NCBI GenBank assembly: GCA_001247695.2
Contig: LGRX02003740.1
Location: 1-64,000 of the forward strand
From: Cymbomonas tetramitiformis
Lineage: Eukaryota > Chlorophyta > Pyramimonadophyceae > Pyramimonadales > Pyramimonadaceae
Direction of reading: 5' to 3'
Length of the DNA: 64,000 nucleotides
Numbering within the stretch: position 1 is the stretch's first letter; each line of letters begins with the position of its first letter. Shown piece by piece: positions 1-11,540 of this stretch. The position numbers and the translations under genes are program-made. Under the pieces are notes generated by a model, which was given only the letters and a program-made list of their open reading frames with translations, searched no databases and was not told the origin of the DNA.

Positions 1-145
1 CATCTCAAACCCAAAATCCCTCACAACACCCCACTCTCAACCACAACAGAGATACACCGCCATTTCAGCACCCAGCAATACCCCAACGCCCCGCCAGCCC
101 TTACATTGCCGCCCCTCGTTCATAATCGCGACAGCTGTCACAACT
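1..145. repeat. Direct repeat copy 1 (cut by window start)
   Basis: About 140 bp here recur at 1915-2059 in the same orientation with roughly 93% identity by eye. The copies share a C- and A-rich stretch containing CCATTTCAGCACCCAGCAA and CTCGTTCATAATCGCGACA. The left boundary lies outside the window, so the full length is unknown. Confidence 0.8.
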
Positions 146-1157
146 ATGAACACGCTTAGAAGGGGTCCCTCGGGCACCCCTGAAAGGCCTGTCACCCCCC
201 CCATATTCAGTCACGCTACCGCAGCCCATGTCAGACCCCACCGCAGTTGCCCCCATTGCGCCCGTCTCAGCCGACAGCAAACGCCCCAGCCATGACCCCC
301 TTTTTCATTAATTGTCATTTCCCCCCTCAGTCACGGTCCTACCCCAGTTCATTGTCCGCTCGAGCGCCCGGAGCATATCACGTTCATCCTCCTGCTCAGA
401 TCGCCCTCCCAGTTTAAATCATGCACGACGCCTCGCCAAGCGCTACATCGACGTCGCCGCGACCAGCCCGTGCCGATCCGCGAGAACCACAGAGCGTCGA
501 GCACGACATCACGCGAAGTGACATCACGACACGACCACACATGACGTCTCGGCAATGCATGACAGGGCAAACGCAAGCGCGCGTCGACACCAAACGCCGC
601 TGTCACTGGGAACCAATAGTCACAGGGCATCCGAAACGACAATGGCATTCACGGACTTTCACCATGCTCGCTTGAGTATTTAGCTAGCTCTGCTTTCGAA
701 AAGAGAGATCCGAACCTTTCAAAACCATTCTGCGGTATAGTGATATTTGCCTCTTGTGGCCTAGTATTAAATGTGATATTTGCATACGTATACTTCGAAT
801 CCACATGAGAGCTTTGTCACTAGCAGTTTGTAAGAGTCTGGTTCGGATCCCCAGAGTGCCGGCACGCCACTCTGATGTATGTGCGAAGTCGCGCCGTTGT
901 GCTTGTTTTATCTGTGAATTGCCCCCGTGTTGCTCGCTTGCCTTTCTGCGTTGCATGCTTTTACCTGAGCCTGAATCTACAGTCTGCGAGTACAAGTTAG
1001 TCCCGTGCCCGTTTTGCGAATCTACGAGCCGGCACGGCTGAAGCGCGTCGCCGCCTGGCATGTTTTACGTGGCATAGCAGTAGAAACGCATGGCGCAGTT
1101 CCGCAGCGCTGGAGATCCTCTGCTGTCCGAAAACGTTCACGAATTCACAACACGATC
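146..1157. other. No gene seen
   Basis: Only short overlapping ORFs on both strands, with no recognisable domain or consistent codon bias. Part of 1000-1157 may belong to the degenerate tandem repeat that follows. Confidence 0.5.
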
Positions 1158-1880
1158 GCGAATTCCCACAGAGGGGCATTTTCCCCTTTGAGTGCCTAGC
1201 GGCGAGATAGCCCGAAGCTGCGTTTGTCATAAATTCACACCCGCGACGGCAAACCGTCTCAGGCACTCTCAGCGGTATTCACGCGTGTGCACGATGCGCC
1301 CGGCCTTTTTGTGCGATATTGTGTACCATTTGCTATGCGAATTCGAACCTCGCAGGGCTTGCTTGCCGAATATGCTCAAACCGGCATATATGACCGGCGT
1401 TTGGGAATGCACAACCGTAGCCGCGCCAACTCGAGCCGTGACACCTGACTGTCGCTGTTTGACGAGGTTGTAGCCGCACCCATGTTTTTCCCTCAATTTG
1501 TATGATGTTAACCTTTGTGAATTCGACCCGCGCAGGCTGTGGCAACGTTGAATTCCCCGAACGGACCTGTGTGACAGGTTGTGGGAGTTCACGGCTTACG
1601 GCGCGCCAGCTCGAGTCCAAACACCCGACTGCAACCTTTCGACAGCATTGCAGCCGGATGTTTTTTTTCCTTCAGTTTTCATTGTGTTTGTATTTGTGAA
1701 TTCGACCCTTGTGGGCGTTGGCAGCGGTGAATTCCCCGACGAGCCTGTATGACAGGTTGTGGGAATTCATGGTTGGCGACGCGCCAGCTCGGGCCTGGAG
1801 TGAATGCCCAATTGCAAAGTGTTGTTTTGTTCTGCTGGAACGGTATCACCTAACAGGGTGCCGAACCTCTTCGTTAAATA
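1158..1880. repeat. Degenerate ~180-bp tandem repeat
   Basis: Blocks beginning with GTGAATTCGA-type sequence recur near 1338, 1518 and 1698, a spacing of about 180 bp. Each continues with a TGACAGGTTGTGGGA- or CCAGCTCGAG-like segment. The copy near 1158 is weaker. Repeats diverge by roughly 20-30%, so this is an old array. Confidence 0.7.
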
Positions 1881-1914
1881 TATTTAAAAAACTTGCCCTC
1901 CAATGCCACACCCA

Positions 1915-2059
1915 CATCTCAAACCCGAAATTCCTCACAACACCCCACTTTCAACCACACCAGAGATACACCGCCATTTCAGCACCCAGCAATACCCCAA
2001 CGCCCCGCCCGCCCTTACATTGCCGCCCCTCGTTCATAATCGCGACAACCGTCATAATA
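1915..2059. repeat. Direct repeat copy 2
   Basis: Second copy of the repeat at the window start, lying immediately after the degenerate tandem array. The two copies are 1914 bp apart. They could be long terminal repeats or two members of a dispersed family; no target duplication could be tested because copy 1 is cut by the window edge. Confidence 0.8.
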
Positions 2060-2639
2060 TACGCTCGCATAATCACCGTCAGTATAAGTATAACAGCGCG
2101 ACAAGGTGTGCATTCAGCATACAATTCGCACATATGCGCTGCTATCATTCGCAAAATTGTACGAGATGCGACAAATTGGCGCGCAGATGAACAAATCGTC
2201 ATCAGTAGATGTTCTGTAAGCGAAATGGCATTCGTATCATATGCCGTACATACTGCGACCATTCGCAGCGCGCACATCAGCGATTTTGATAATCGCTACT
2301 CGCACTAATTTTCAGTGCAGTGTACGCATCGAAATATCGTCATTTCAAATGGTTGCAAAAATCGCTCGTCTACGCGCGCATAATGATTTACCTTGACAGG
2401 ATATGTATACACCTGCTAGATTCATCCGTTAACAGATGATGCGCGATGATGGTATACATATTGCAGCATGCTACAATATCTGTGATGCTCGCACATAAAA
2501 GATGATGCTTATTCACTGGCAGATTTGCATACAAGTTTGCAGTCATGTGTGTGTGAACTACATTCTGTGTGTGTAACTATACCACACACACACACACACT
2601 CATAGTATGACATCAGATGAAGTGGATGCTGTGCAATCA
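2060..2639. other. AT-rich spacer, no gene seen
   Basis: Holds many short palindromes of CGCATA/TATGCG type and a CA microsatellite near 2583-2600. No supported ORF. Confidence 0.5.
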
Positions 2640-2644
2640 TATAT

Positions 2645-2899
2645 TGCTGAAATCTGTATAGGCAGCCCTGACTGGGAGTCCCGGTCAGGCCCCTATGACA
2701 GATCCCTAGGACCAACACTGGACTGCTGACTGATCTGTAGGTTCGTACTGTGACACACGCCGTGTCACAGGTAGGCTAGACTCCGAGACCGTCCGAGACC
2801 GTTCCGGGTATATCTAGCTTTAGGGTTTATTTATCTGATACAGTTTATCCACACGAGTACGGGACTTTCTGATATCTAGTGTACTTGGATATTCCGGTA
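2645..2899 (+). repeat. 5' LTR
   Basis: Starts TGCTGAAATC and ends TTCCGGTA (TG...TA rather than the usual TG...CA). Contains two internal inverted motifs, one around CCTGACTGGGAGTCCCGGTC and one of the form GTGACACACGCCGTGTCAC. It lacks the 2-3 nt GAC insertion present near the middle of the right LTR. Confidence 0.9.
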
Positions 2900-3304
2900 G
2901 GTCGTGGCCCCATCCACGTTTTCATTCCACTTGCTATCTTGGCCATGATTGGCTAAGCAGCCGCTTGAAGAGATGGTGCGCACTTGCGTGTTTGGGTGCG
3001 ACTAGGATTTGGGACATGGCTTTACGGTAGACGTCTTTTTTGCGGCTGCGAGTCATGGGCACCGCGCGTTGCTATTGCTCGGTTTTGGCAATGTTCGTTT
3101 ACGTTATCTTACCTGCCCTGACTGATCCCGCTGGTTTACGTACTTTGGGCTGGTGCTCCTGACACCTTTGACCACGACGACATTTGCAAGTGCCCCACGC
3201 TTGTTTCGCCTCTCCGCACGTTCCGCCGTTACGCCTACCCTCCATTTCCGCCACAACACCCAAACGTGCAGCCGCGCATCATCTTTTCTCTGGCTTTCTA
3301 CAGT

Positions 3305-5637
3305 ATGGCAGCATCTACACGAGCTCGCAAACGCCTATTGAGGGACTCCGATTTGGACGCCTCAATACGGCTTTTGGATGCGGTTCGGGACACTCCGACC
3401 GCTAGCACCCCACCTGTGGTGCCCCCTGTTGCTTCCAGCAACACCGACGCTGCTGTCGCGTTGCGGAACGCACCTGGTCGACAAACATGCCACGGTTGAC
3501 GCGGTTTACAAGGGGCGCTTGCATCGGGCTTGGGCCAAGGGTATCCGCGAGGATATCCTTGGTTCCAAGAAACATCATTATCGTGGTACTGACGACACCG
3601 ACCGCCTCTCCGAGTTGGTGGTGCAGCTTCGGACCGAGTTTGAGTCCGCTGGGCTGGACTTGGCCCCCTTTGACCTCGACGACCCCACCTCTCTGGTTAT
3701 CGAGAAGGTTAATGGACTCCTCTATGACGTCTTGGCCCTCGTCGTGGAGCGGAACTCTGTGGCTGACACCTGGCTTCGGGGTACGGACTCTTCGGCTGAC
3801 CGAGATGGACGTCGGGCTCTCATCGACATCATCAAGGGGAGCGTACCGGCAGCCCTACGCGAGAGCCACCAGCAGGAGCACGCGGCTCTTCGCTATCCCG
3901 CGGGCGTTGACCCGCAGCCGATCTTGGCTCGTGAGCAACGTCTGGTGCGGGATAACCGCGCTCCTGACTGGCGGCCCACCGACGAGACCCGCAAGCTCTC
4001 ACTGTACAACCGCCTCGACCCGATCTTCTACGCGGCGGTGAAGGTGCGTTATCCGCTTGCGGGTGACCTCGGCGGGGTCACTCTCCGCTCGCTTCAGGCT
4101 CTCGTCGTGGCCATCTTCCAGGCATGGGCACAGTCGGACGAGGGGGCGGCAGCACGTGAGAAGCAGGTGCTGGGAACGGACGGTAGGCCCTCCGCTCTGG
4201 TCACGTCGTCGGAGTACACGGTGCTCCTCGAGGAGATTGCGGCCTTGAAGGCCTTGGTGGTGCGTGGTGGCCGTGCGGGCGGGGGACGGCAGACGCAGCC
4301 GCAGCATCCGGGGAAGCAGCATCCGAGGGGGTTTCGCGTGGGTGCAGGCAACCCCCCCCGCAGTCGGCTTCGACCGCGACAGCATGAAAGCGAAGCCGCT
4401 GTGCCACCGCTGCCGCAAGGCCGGTAAAGGTGAGGTGTATCACCCGTACCGCGACTGCCCGCTTGGCGGTCGCCAACACTCGCCGGCCACGGCTGCGGCT
4501 TTCTGCATTCCCATTGAGCAGGAGGACGCGGAGGGCCTGCACGCATTGGCGCTCGTGCAGGTCTTCCAGGACGCGGCAGACATTGGACCGGAGGCATTCT
4601 CGCATGCGGCGTTGGCGTATGGTCCGCCCGCGGTGCTCTCCACGGACGGCGTCGGTGGGATCGACGTGGCGGCCTACGGTTTCTCCGTGCCGCCTCCGCC
4701 TTCTGGCGGGACCGACGACGAGGACATCTTGCGGCGGCTCGATGCCCTCACCTCTGAGGTTCAGGCCGCCCAAGACAAGGTACATTTCACCCACGCATCT
4801 TTCATTCCTGGGAGCGGAGCGGAGGGGCATGCGTCGGCTCTGGTGTGTGGCCCTGCCGCTGCGGTGTGGATCACACCGGAGGGGCAGGTTCCGGCAGGTG
4901 GTGCGGCGGCATCGGCGTCCGCCGTGCCGGCCCCTGCTATGCCTGTTTCGCAGGTGGAGGATGTGGAGCCCGCGCCAACTCAATCGGCGCGGGTGACCAC
5001 CACGGAGGCGACATGCGGTGAGTTCGGAGGCTTCGTGCAGACGGTTAATCACGCCGCCGTCCACCCGACTGACTTGACAGGCTGTGACACCGACGACTAC
5101 GAGGATTTCGCCGACGGTACTTTCGCGGTGAAGCCGCGAGCTCTGGCCAGTACTATCGGATGCGGTGTGCCGCCTTTCGGCTTTGGCACGCCGGCAATCG
5201 GCGCTCTCGCGGTGCTTTCTCTCCTTTGCATTTTTTTTGCAGGTGTGGCTGTTTCGGCTTCCACGGCTTCTGCTGTGTCAGCTTCTGCATCGGCTGCGGA
5301 GGTGCCTTCGCCTGGTGGTAATCTCGATTGGGAGACTCCGTCATTTTACTTTACGAATGATTTTGTTGAATCGGTGATGCCGGTTCAGGGTCTCTTGTTG
5401 ACTAACGATGTGCCACAGCTTCAGCCGCCCGAGCCTCCTGACAGACTGAGCTTTCTAGCATTTCAGGATTTAGCTCAAGCGGATTTGGGCTTCGGCATGG
5501 CATTTTATTACGGTATGGCATTACATGAGAGCGGACCTCTGGATGTGGAGCACTACTACGGTGCTGGCTTCTTTACTTCCTATTATGGGATGGACTTCCG
5601 TGAGGCCACCGCTGACTACTTTGGTACTGTCGATTGA
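3305..5637 (+). CDS. Gag-like polyprotein, broken or frameshifted twice
   Basis: Structural protein of the LTR element. Three overlapping frames make up the coding region. The first starts at the ATG at 3305 and stays open to 3499, with a basic N-terminus (MAASTRARKRL). The second is open to 4427 and is rich in Asp/Glu/Leu helices. The third is open from 4264 to 5637. Each step is a +1 change; the second lies at or near an eight-C run at 4352-4359, where slippage or an indel is easy. The third frame begins with a zinc-knuckle-like motif (CHRC...HPYRDC), then an acidic stretch and an RRLDAL helix. It ends in an unusual tail holding a hydrophobic segment (AIGALAVLSLLCIFFAGVAV) followed by Ser/Ala-rich and Tyr/Gly-rich sequence. 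Whether the shifts are programmed or decay cannot be told from one copy. No enzyme domain is present. Confidence 0.7.
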
Positions 5638-5968
5638 CTTCTTGCTCACTCTGGAGGCACACCAACATGGTGGTGTATGTGCAGAACTCCTGTGACCTCA
5701 AAGACTTCTTCAATCTGGTTTATGTTTTGCTTTGACTACTTTATATTCTTCAAACTGACTTGCTAGCACGGTTCCTTTCACTTGTTTAGCGGTGCCTTAA
5801 TTGCCCGTATGTTTCTGCTCACGTGCTACCTAGAGGTTTCCAATTTGTGTATCAGAATAGCACAGTTGGATTGGCAGTTAGACTTGTCACCTAGCTTCTG
5901 CCCTGACACTAACATCATACATTTTCTGACTCTCCTAGCCAGTCACCACCCACAGTGCTGGGGTGGTG

Positions 5969-6225
5969 TGCTGAAATCTGTATAGGCAGCCCTGACTGGG
6001 AGTCCCGGTCAGGCCCCTATGACAGATCCCTAGGACCAACACTGGACGACTGCTGACTGATCTGTAGGTTCGTACTGTGACACACGCCGTGTCACAGGTA
6101 GGCTAGACTCCGAGACCGTCCGAGACCGTTCCGGGTATATCTAGCTTAGGGTTTATTTATCTGATACAGTTTATCCACACGAGTACGGGACTTTCTGACA
6201 TCTAGTGTACTTGGATATTCCGGTA
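5969..6225 (+). repeat. 3' LTR
   Basis: Second copy of the 2645-2899 LTR with the same TGCTGAAATC start and TTCCGGTA end. It is directly followed by the TATAT target duplication at 6226-6230. Confidence 0.9.
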
Positions 6226-6230
6226 TATAT

Positions 6231-8629
6231 GTGTGTACAGCAAATATCATAGTGTGCAGCAAAATCACATGTGTGTGCAATCATATATGTGTTCAGCATT
6301 TACCACACACACACACTTGCAGTATATACTATTCATTCAGTATATACCAAGTGCATGCAGCAAGATGTTCCAAGCATTATTATACCAAGCAACTATATCA
6401 TGCAGTCTGATTCCACTGTATTATACATTGACATATGCATACACATATGCATCCAGCTTGATCACGATAGCAGCTGGCATGTATGCACCATCACGGGGAG
6501 CCCAATCTTGCCACCCCCACTGTAGGGGGGGCACAGTGGGTCTCCTGTCTGTCACCCCTCAGTCCGATGTGTCACCAGTGTCCGTTGTCACGGTTGTCAC
6601 GGTGTGCTATAAAACACTCGCCTAAGTATTTTATATCATCTTAGTATCCGAGAACACCTGCCCCTGCGAGACTGTTCTGCATACACGCATTCGACATATA
6701 TATCGACATATATATATCTCACTTCTTGTCACACCAGCTTGATCAAGATAGCAGCTGGTATGTATACTAACATATAACAAGTGCATCAGATGTTGAAAAA
6801 TAAATCACATAGCATACCTGCTGTGCATGATAAAATATAAACGAACCCACTTGGAAGAAGGTGCCTCTTCATGGTCTTAACACAATAATTAGCTCAATAT
6901 ACCCTGACACAGGATTTGGGATGGGTATATTGTTCTATTGTGGATCACTGAAAGGAATGCTCACCGGAACCAAGTGTGAAATATACCCAAGCAACTCATC
7001 ACTGCAGATCAGATATGCAGGATTACATTTACTAACCGAGTTGATATACATCATGTTAGATACATGCTGTTATTGGTATTCAGACCATCTTATGTGATGA
7101 ACAATTTGGTATAGTGTATTAAATCAGTAAATGCCTACATCGCACACACATAGTGTACTCAATCAGGAAGTACCTATGTAGTGACATATGTATTGTTACA
7201 ATCACTGACATCATTGTGTATAATGACATTGCACTGACTCTAAGTGTAATGATCAAGTCACTGGTATCATTATGTACATTGAAATTACACTGGCTCTTAA
7301 GTGTAATAATCATGATAATTGTATTACATCAATACATTATACATAGATACCATCCAACAAACACATGTGCGTGTTGGATGTCAAGTGATGGCGATAGATA
7401 TGGAACAGGATCACACAACCTGTTGAAGGGCTGGATGGAGATATCTCCAGACCCGAAGGCATTATACGGTGCTCAGATAACAGCTGGTAACTGTTGAGCA
7501 CCGTCCATTCGTCCCACACACTATTGCTGGAGCAACAACAACTTCTACATTGCATTCTGACAATTGATACAGTATTGATCAGTTCAAATTGCATGTAACT
7601 CTCTCATATCAGTAACTATATTGACATCTGATAGAGGTTGTTGTGGACAACACACACACATATATGTGTGTGTGACACTGCTTAGATTCATTTATCAAGC
7701 TGTGTCCAGATCTACTTGGAAACTAAAGATATCATTGATACTCTTTCAGTAAGTAGATGATAGGTTACTGACAAGTTATCACTTAAGTGATCACACTTAA
7801 AGTTGATACACCTAATATATATATCTTGGTCCACTTTCCATGGGTTTAAATCAGCAAAACCCATATGTGTGTGCAACCACACATATTGACCATCAGATAT
7901 CTTCACTAAAAAGCCATGAAAAATATCATGTGCAAAAGTGAGATAAGTTACATGAGTTCTGTAAGTTGCACATTACACAACCACTGATATATATGTACTG
8001 TAGTATATATATAAGTGGCCAGAAAAGGTGAAAATGGGTAAAATCCCATTGCGGGAGATTTCAAAATTAAAATTCGGACTCCATTTTTTCACGGATTATC
8101 ATTTTATACCTAGTAAGGTACCAGAAAAACATTATGTGCACAGTCATATCTCATGTAACACCCTAAATATCTTGTGTGTAACACCTAGGGGTGTACATAG
8201 TGGCTGTAACTAAATACGTGAAAAACTCACACGTATGATTTCAAAATAAAAAATTGGGTTTCATTTTTTTCGCTACTCCAATTATTCAGCTATTGATAAA
8301 TATGCCCAAAATAGTACAGCACTTGTAACACCCTGTAACACCCTTTAAATCACGTGTGCAGTTACAGGGGTGTAACATACCTCCTAAATACCACGTGATA
8401 TACAGTGATATATTAAATGCAGTTTTGCTTCAATTTCTTCGAACAATGTTCATACTGCTTTAATTTGACATATTTTAGTGTTACTGATATCAAGTAACAC
8501 CCTAATGTCACTGTTGGTGATAAGGGTCACTGTAACACTATACACCCTGAAATGCCGCTACATAATAGCAAAACACCCTGTGTTTGGCATTTATGTCATG
8601 CTGAAATCAGCACAGTTATGACAATATTT
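6231..8629. other. AT-rich spacer with small repeats, no gene seen
   Basis: Contains CA/TG microsatellites (about 6300, 7650). A ~34-bp motif containing CAGCTTGATCA recurs near 6450 and 6734, and a ~60-bp degenerate duplication with AGTGTAATGATC/AGTGTAATAATC lies at 7199-7315. Several GTAACACCCT motifs fall between 8150 and 8510. ORFs are short and have no domain. Some of this may be the 5' part of the retroelement whose gag lies at 8966, but no LTR pair was found. Confidence 0.5.
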
Positions 8630-8717
8630 CGGGCAACAACCCAAGAACTGTCGGGCAACAACCCAAAAACTGTAGGGCGACAACCCAAGGACTGTATGGC
8701 AGCAACCCTAAAACTGT
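8630..8717. repeat. 22-bp tandem repeat, four copies
   Basis: Four adjoining 22-bp units of the form GGGCAACAACCCAA-ACTGT fill exactly 88 bp. Units differ at one to four positions; the last is the most diverged. They precede the gag ORF by about 250 bp. Confidence 0.9.
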
Positions 8718-8965
8718 ATAAGCTGCTTCCTATAAGGACTGCATGCTACATTATGAGGTATTAATAAGGCACTTGACAATTGCCTGTGTGTTCACACTTC
8801 CTTGAGGGGGAAAGAAGGTGGATATATACATACATCATTCACCTCATTATTATGTACAAAAATAATACATGTACAATATATAGATATATATCATATTATA
8901 TATATCACACACACACACACACTCAGCCAGTTAAAGGTATTTTGGTGTTGTGTTTTGTCTCATAG

Positions 8966-9988
8966 ATGGCAGAAGAACCAGATGTTCCAGCTATTAATCC
9001 AGATCCATCCACCTGGTTATTTGATATCTTAGGCTCATACGATGCCTTCAGTCGGTTTATGATACCCAAATGGCTTACTGGTTACGATAATACCCAGACC
9101 AGATTCGATGAGATAGGGTACTTCGACAACATCAGTCGTATGAAACCCGACATGAGTAGATACAGAGACCCAGAGACAGAACCACAGGAGCCAGACGAAG
9201 ATTATACAGAGGATCGTGCTCCACCGGTATTCACAGACCCTGATGATGGTCCAGTACCAGCACCAGCTCCATCCGCATTAGTTCCAAAGGTGAAAATGAC
9301 TCCACCTAAGGAATATAAGGCTGGACAGGATGCTGAGATTTGGTTGGATACAGTGGATAGATACTTTCAGTTTACCTATCCAGGTGTGCCAGACAAGGAT
9401 CTTATTACAGTCTTCCTGACACTCATTCAAAACAATGACAGACATTATTTTCAGGTCGTGGCCAAAAAGCCACATGCCACGTATGAGAATATCAGAAGGA
9501 CATTCCTCAGTCAGTTTGGTAATCCACACAAAAGATCAGTGGCCAAAAAGCATCTTATGGCACTGAATCAGGGAAACCAGACCTTTTCAGATCATCTCCG
9601 CACGTTCACATCACTGGCTGCATTAGCATCAGTTGATCTGGATGATGTTTTGATAAAGGACAGATTCATCAGCAATATGGAATCAGATCTTCGCAAACAG
9701 TTCCATCTGAGATTCCTTACAGAAGACGAAAGGAATAATCTGTCGTGGGCACAAACCACACAGATCCTGCTCGATTTGAATTTCGTAGTTCATTCGAAGC
9801 AGTCAGAGACCCTTCACTATAGGGGGCAAAAGGAACAGTCAGGAAGGCCAGTCAGAAAAGACAACGACGACAAAGGCCGTGGCAAAAAGCCACATGACAG
9901 ATCCAATCGGAATTGGAATCAGAATCAGAATGGCAATCAGAATCAAAATGCCAACCAGAATTCCCAATTGCCGGTAATGTTGCGGTAA
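8966..9988 (+). pseudogene. Ty3-type retrotransposon Gag, 3'-truncated element
   Basis: A 340-residue ORF starting at ATG 8966. Residues about 110-250 match the retrotransposon Gag capsid pattern: a Trp-containing start (AEIWLDTVDRYF), then FLTLIQNNDRHYFQ, a basic turn, FLSQFGNP, and LMALNQGNQTFSDHLRTF. The N-terminal third is acidic and Pro-rich. The C-terminus is a basic linker followed by Asn/Gln repeats (QNQNGNQNQNANQN), then stops before any CCHC zinc knuckle. Nothing downstream resembles protease, RT or integrase, so only the 5' part of the element survives; the stop follows shortly after an apparent break. No flanking LTR could be identified. Codon use is AT-leaning, unlike the GC-rich Gag genes at 3.3 and 61 kb, so it comes from a different family. 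Confidence 0.75.
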
Positions 9989-10418
9989 GTGTTGGCGAAT
10001 TGTAACGTAGTTTAATGTGCAAGAAGTATCAACCCGACACGACAAGTAAAATGAAAGTTACGCCAATTTTAGTGAAATTCGGTATTTGCGTTCTGAATAT
10101 CAGCTAATCAGTATGAGTTGCTGTCCTTTATTTAAGTGTTAACACTGACGCCATAAGAGCTCAATATCGCGCAAGTAGGCCATATCGCGTAAGGTCGCCG
10201 TCCCAAGGATCCAAAAGCCATTGATAAAGCGCATAAAAAAACGGTATACCAAACGTCCCCGCCCGTGGTCCGTAGCTCCCTGAAAGCAATACGCAGTTTT
10301 TAGAGCGCAAACTCGCCCCAAAACGCCCGCAAGTCGCGACCGAAACCACACTGATACCAAGTTCTACCGGGCACTCCGGTCGCTTCGAATACACTTGTAA
10401 CAAACACATATCGCATTT
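9989..10418. other. Spacer, no gene seen
   Basis: Unrelated to the preceding gag and to the following inverted-repeat element. Short ORFs only. Confidence 0.5.
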
Positions 10419-11540
10419 AAAGGATAAATGGATAAATGGATAAATGGAGAAATGGATAATTCACCAAGTGAAAATACAAAACGGTCCTCAAAGAATTTTC
10501 AAGTGAAAATACAAGGACGCGTCCCTCTTCCGGAATATCACCGCACCCCCCTCCCCGACAAGTGAAATTACACAACGGGCCCCGGAAATACTGAAAATAC
10601 ACTTTGGTCTCCTTTTGTGAAAAAATGCACCGACACCTCCCCGAAAAAGTCAAAATGCAAATCAGGTGAAAAACAACAAGTGAAAATACAAGGTCGCGTC
10701 CTTCGTCCGGAATATCACCGCACCCCCTCCCCGCCAAGTGAAATTACACAACGGGCCCCGGAAATACTGAAAATACACTTTGGTCTCCTTTTGTGAAAAC
10801 ATGCACCGACACCTCCCCGATAAAGTCAAAATGCAAATCAGGTGAAAAACAACAAGTGAAAATACAATGACGCGTCCTTCGTCCGGAATATCACCGCCCC
10901 CCCCTCCCCGCCAAGTGAAATTACACAACGGGCCCCGGAAATACTGAAAATACACTTTGGTCTCCTTTTGTGAAAACATGCACCGACACCTCCCCGATAA
11001 AGTCAAAATGCAAATCAGGTGAAAAACAACAAGTGAAAATACAAGGACGCGTCCTTCGTCCGGAATATCACCGCACCCCCCTCCCCGCCAAGTGAAATTA
11101 CACAACGGGCCCCGGAAATACTGAAAATACACTTTGGTCTCCTTTTGTGAAAACATGCACCGACACCTCCCCGAAAAAGTCAAAATGCAAATCAGGTGAA
11201 AAATACCAAGTGAAAATAAAAAGCAAGTTTCCTTTTTCCAGAATAATTATGTCTCACAGAAAATATAACAATGACAACCCTTGTCACCATTGACAGCTAA
11301 TAAGAAAGTGATATTGAACTGATAATAAGAAGTCCGTGCTGAATATTTTTGAAACCTAAAATTATTGTCATCGATGACGATATTTTTAGGTGCTGAAAAA
11401 AAATTATTTCATACTTTATTTATTAAGTAGAAAAAAATTGTCATCGATGACGATATTTTTAGGTTGCATGAAAACATCAAGTTACAACAACAAGCTTGTC
11501 ATCGGTGACGTTTTTCTCACTATTTGTAAAATAGGTCTAC
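10419..11540 (+). repeat. Left terminal inverted repeat arm
   Basis: Outer end carries three to four GATAAATG copies, followed by four 177-bp tandem units. The innermost part, rich in GTCATCGATGAC, ends with CTCACTATTTGTAAAATAGG. Confidence 0.85.
10501..11207. repeat. 177-bp subterminal tandem repeat, four copies (left arm)
   Basis: Units begin AAGTGAAAATACAAGG at 10501, 10678, 10854 and 11031, and the next boundary is 11208: spacing 177, 176, 177, 177. Every unit contains a CCGGAATATCACCGC box, an ACGGGCCCCGGAAATACTG box and a GGTCTCCTTTTGTGAAAA box. The internal copies are nearly identical. Confidence 0.93.

Larger units (their letters stand above)
2645..6225 (+). mobile_element. Gag-only (TR-GAG-like) LTR retrotransposon
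   Basis: Two near-identical ~256-bp direct repeats (2645-2899 and 5969-6225) bound a 3.07-kb interior. Outside them is a perfect 5-bp target duplication, TATAT at 2640-2644 and 6226-6230, which shows integrase-type insertion of the whole unit. The interior codes only for a Gag-like protein; no protease, reverse transcriptase, RNase H or integrase motif was found on either strand, so it must move with enzymes from another element. A possible primer-binding site starting TGGCCCCATC lies a few bases inside the left LTR, and a weak purine tract (GGGGTGGTG) precedes the right LTR. The LTRs differ at only a few positions, so the insertion is fairly recent. Confidence 0.88.

Noticed and set aside
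8630..8717. CRISPR-like array
   Set aside because: Units are contiguous without spacers, and the window is eukaryotic; the same applies to all other tandem arrays here.
8000..10400. LTR pair around the Ty3-type gag
   Set aside because: No matching direct repeats were found on the two sides, so only the ORF is reported.
10417..11183. Minus-strand ORFs with repeated GRCRCMFSQKETKVYFQYF
   Set aside because: They are the 177-bp tandem repeat read in frame by chance; the mirrored copies at 13334-13885 do the same in the other arm, and no codon bias or domain is present.
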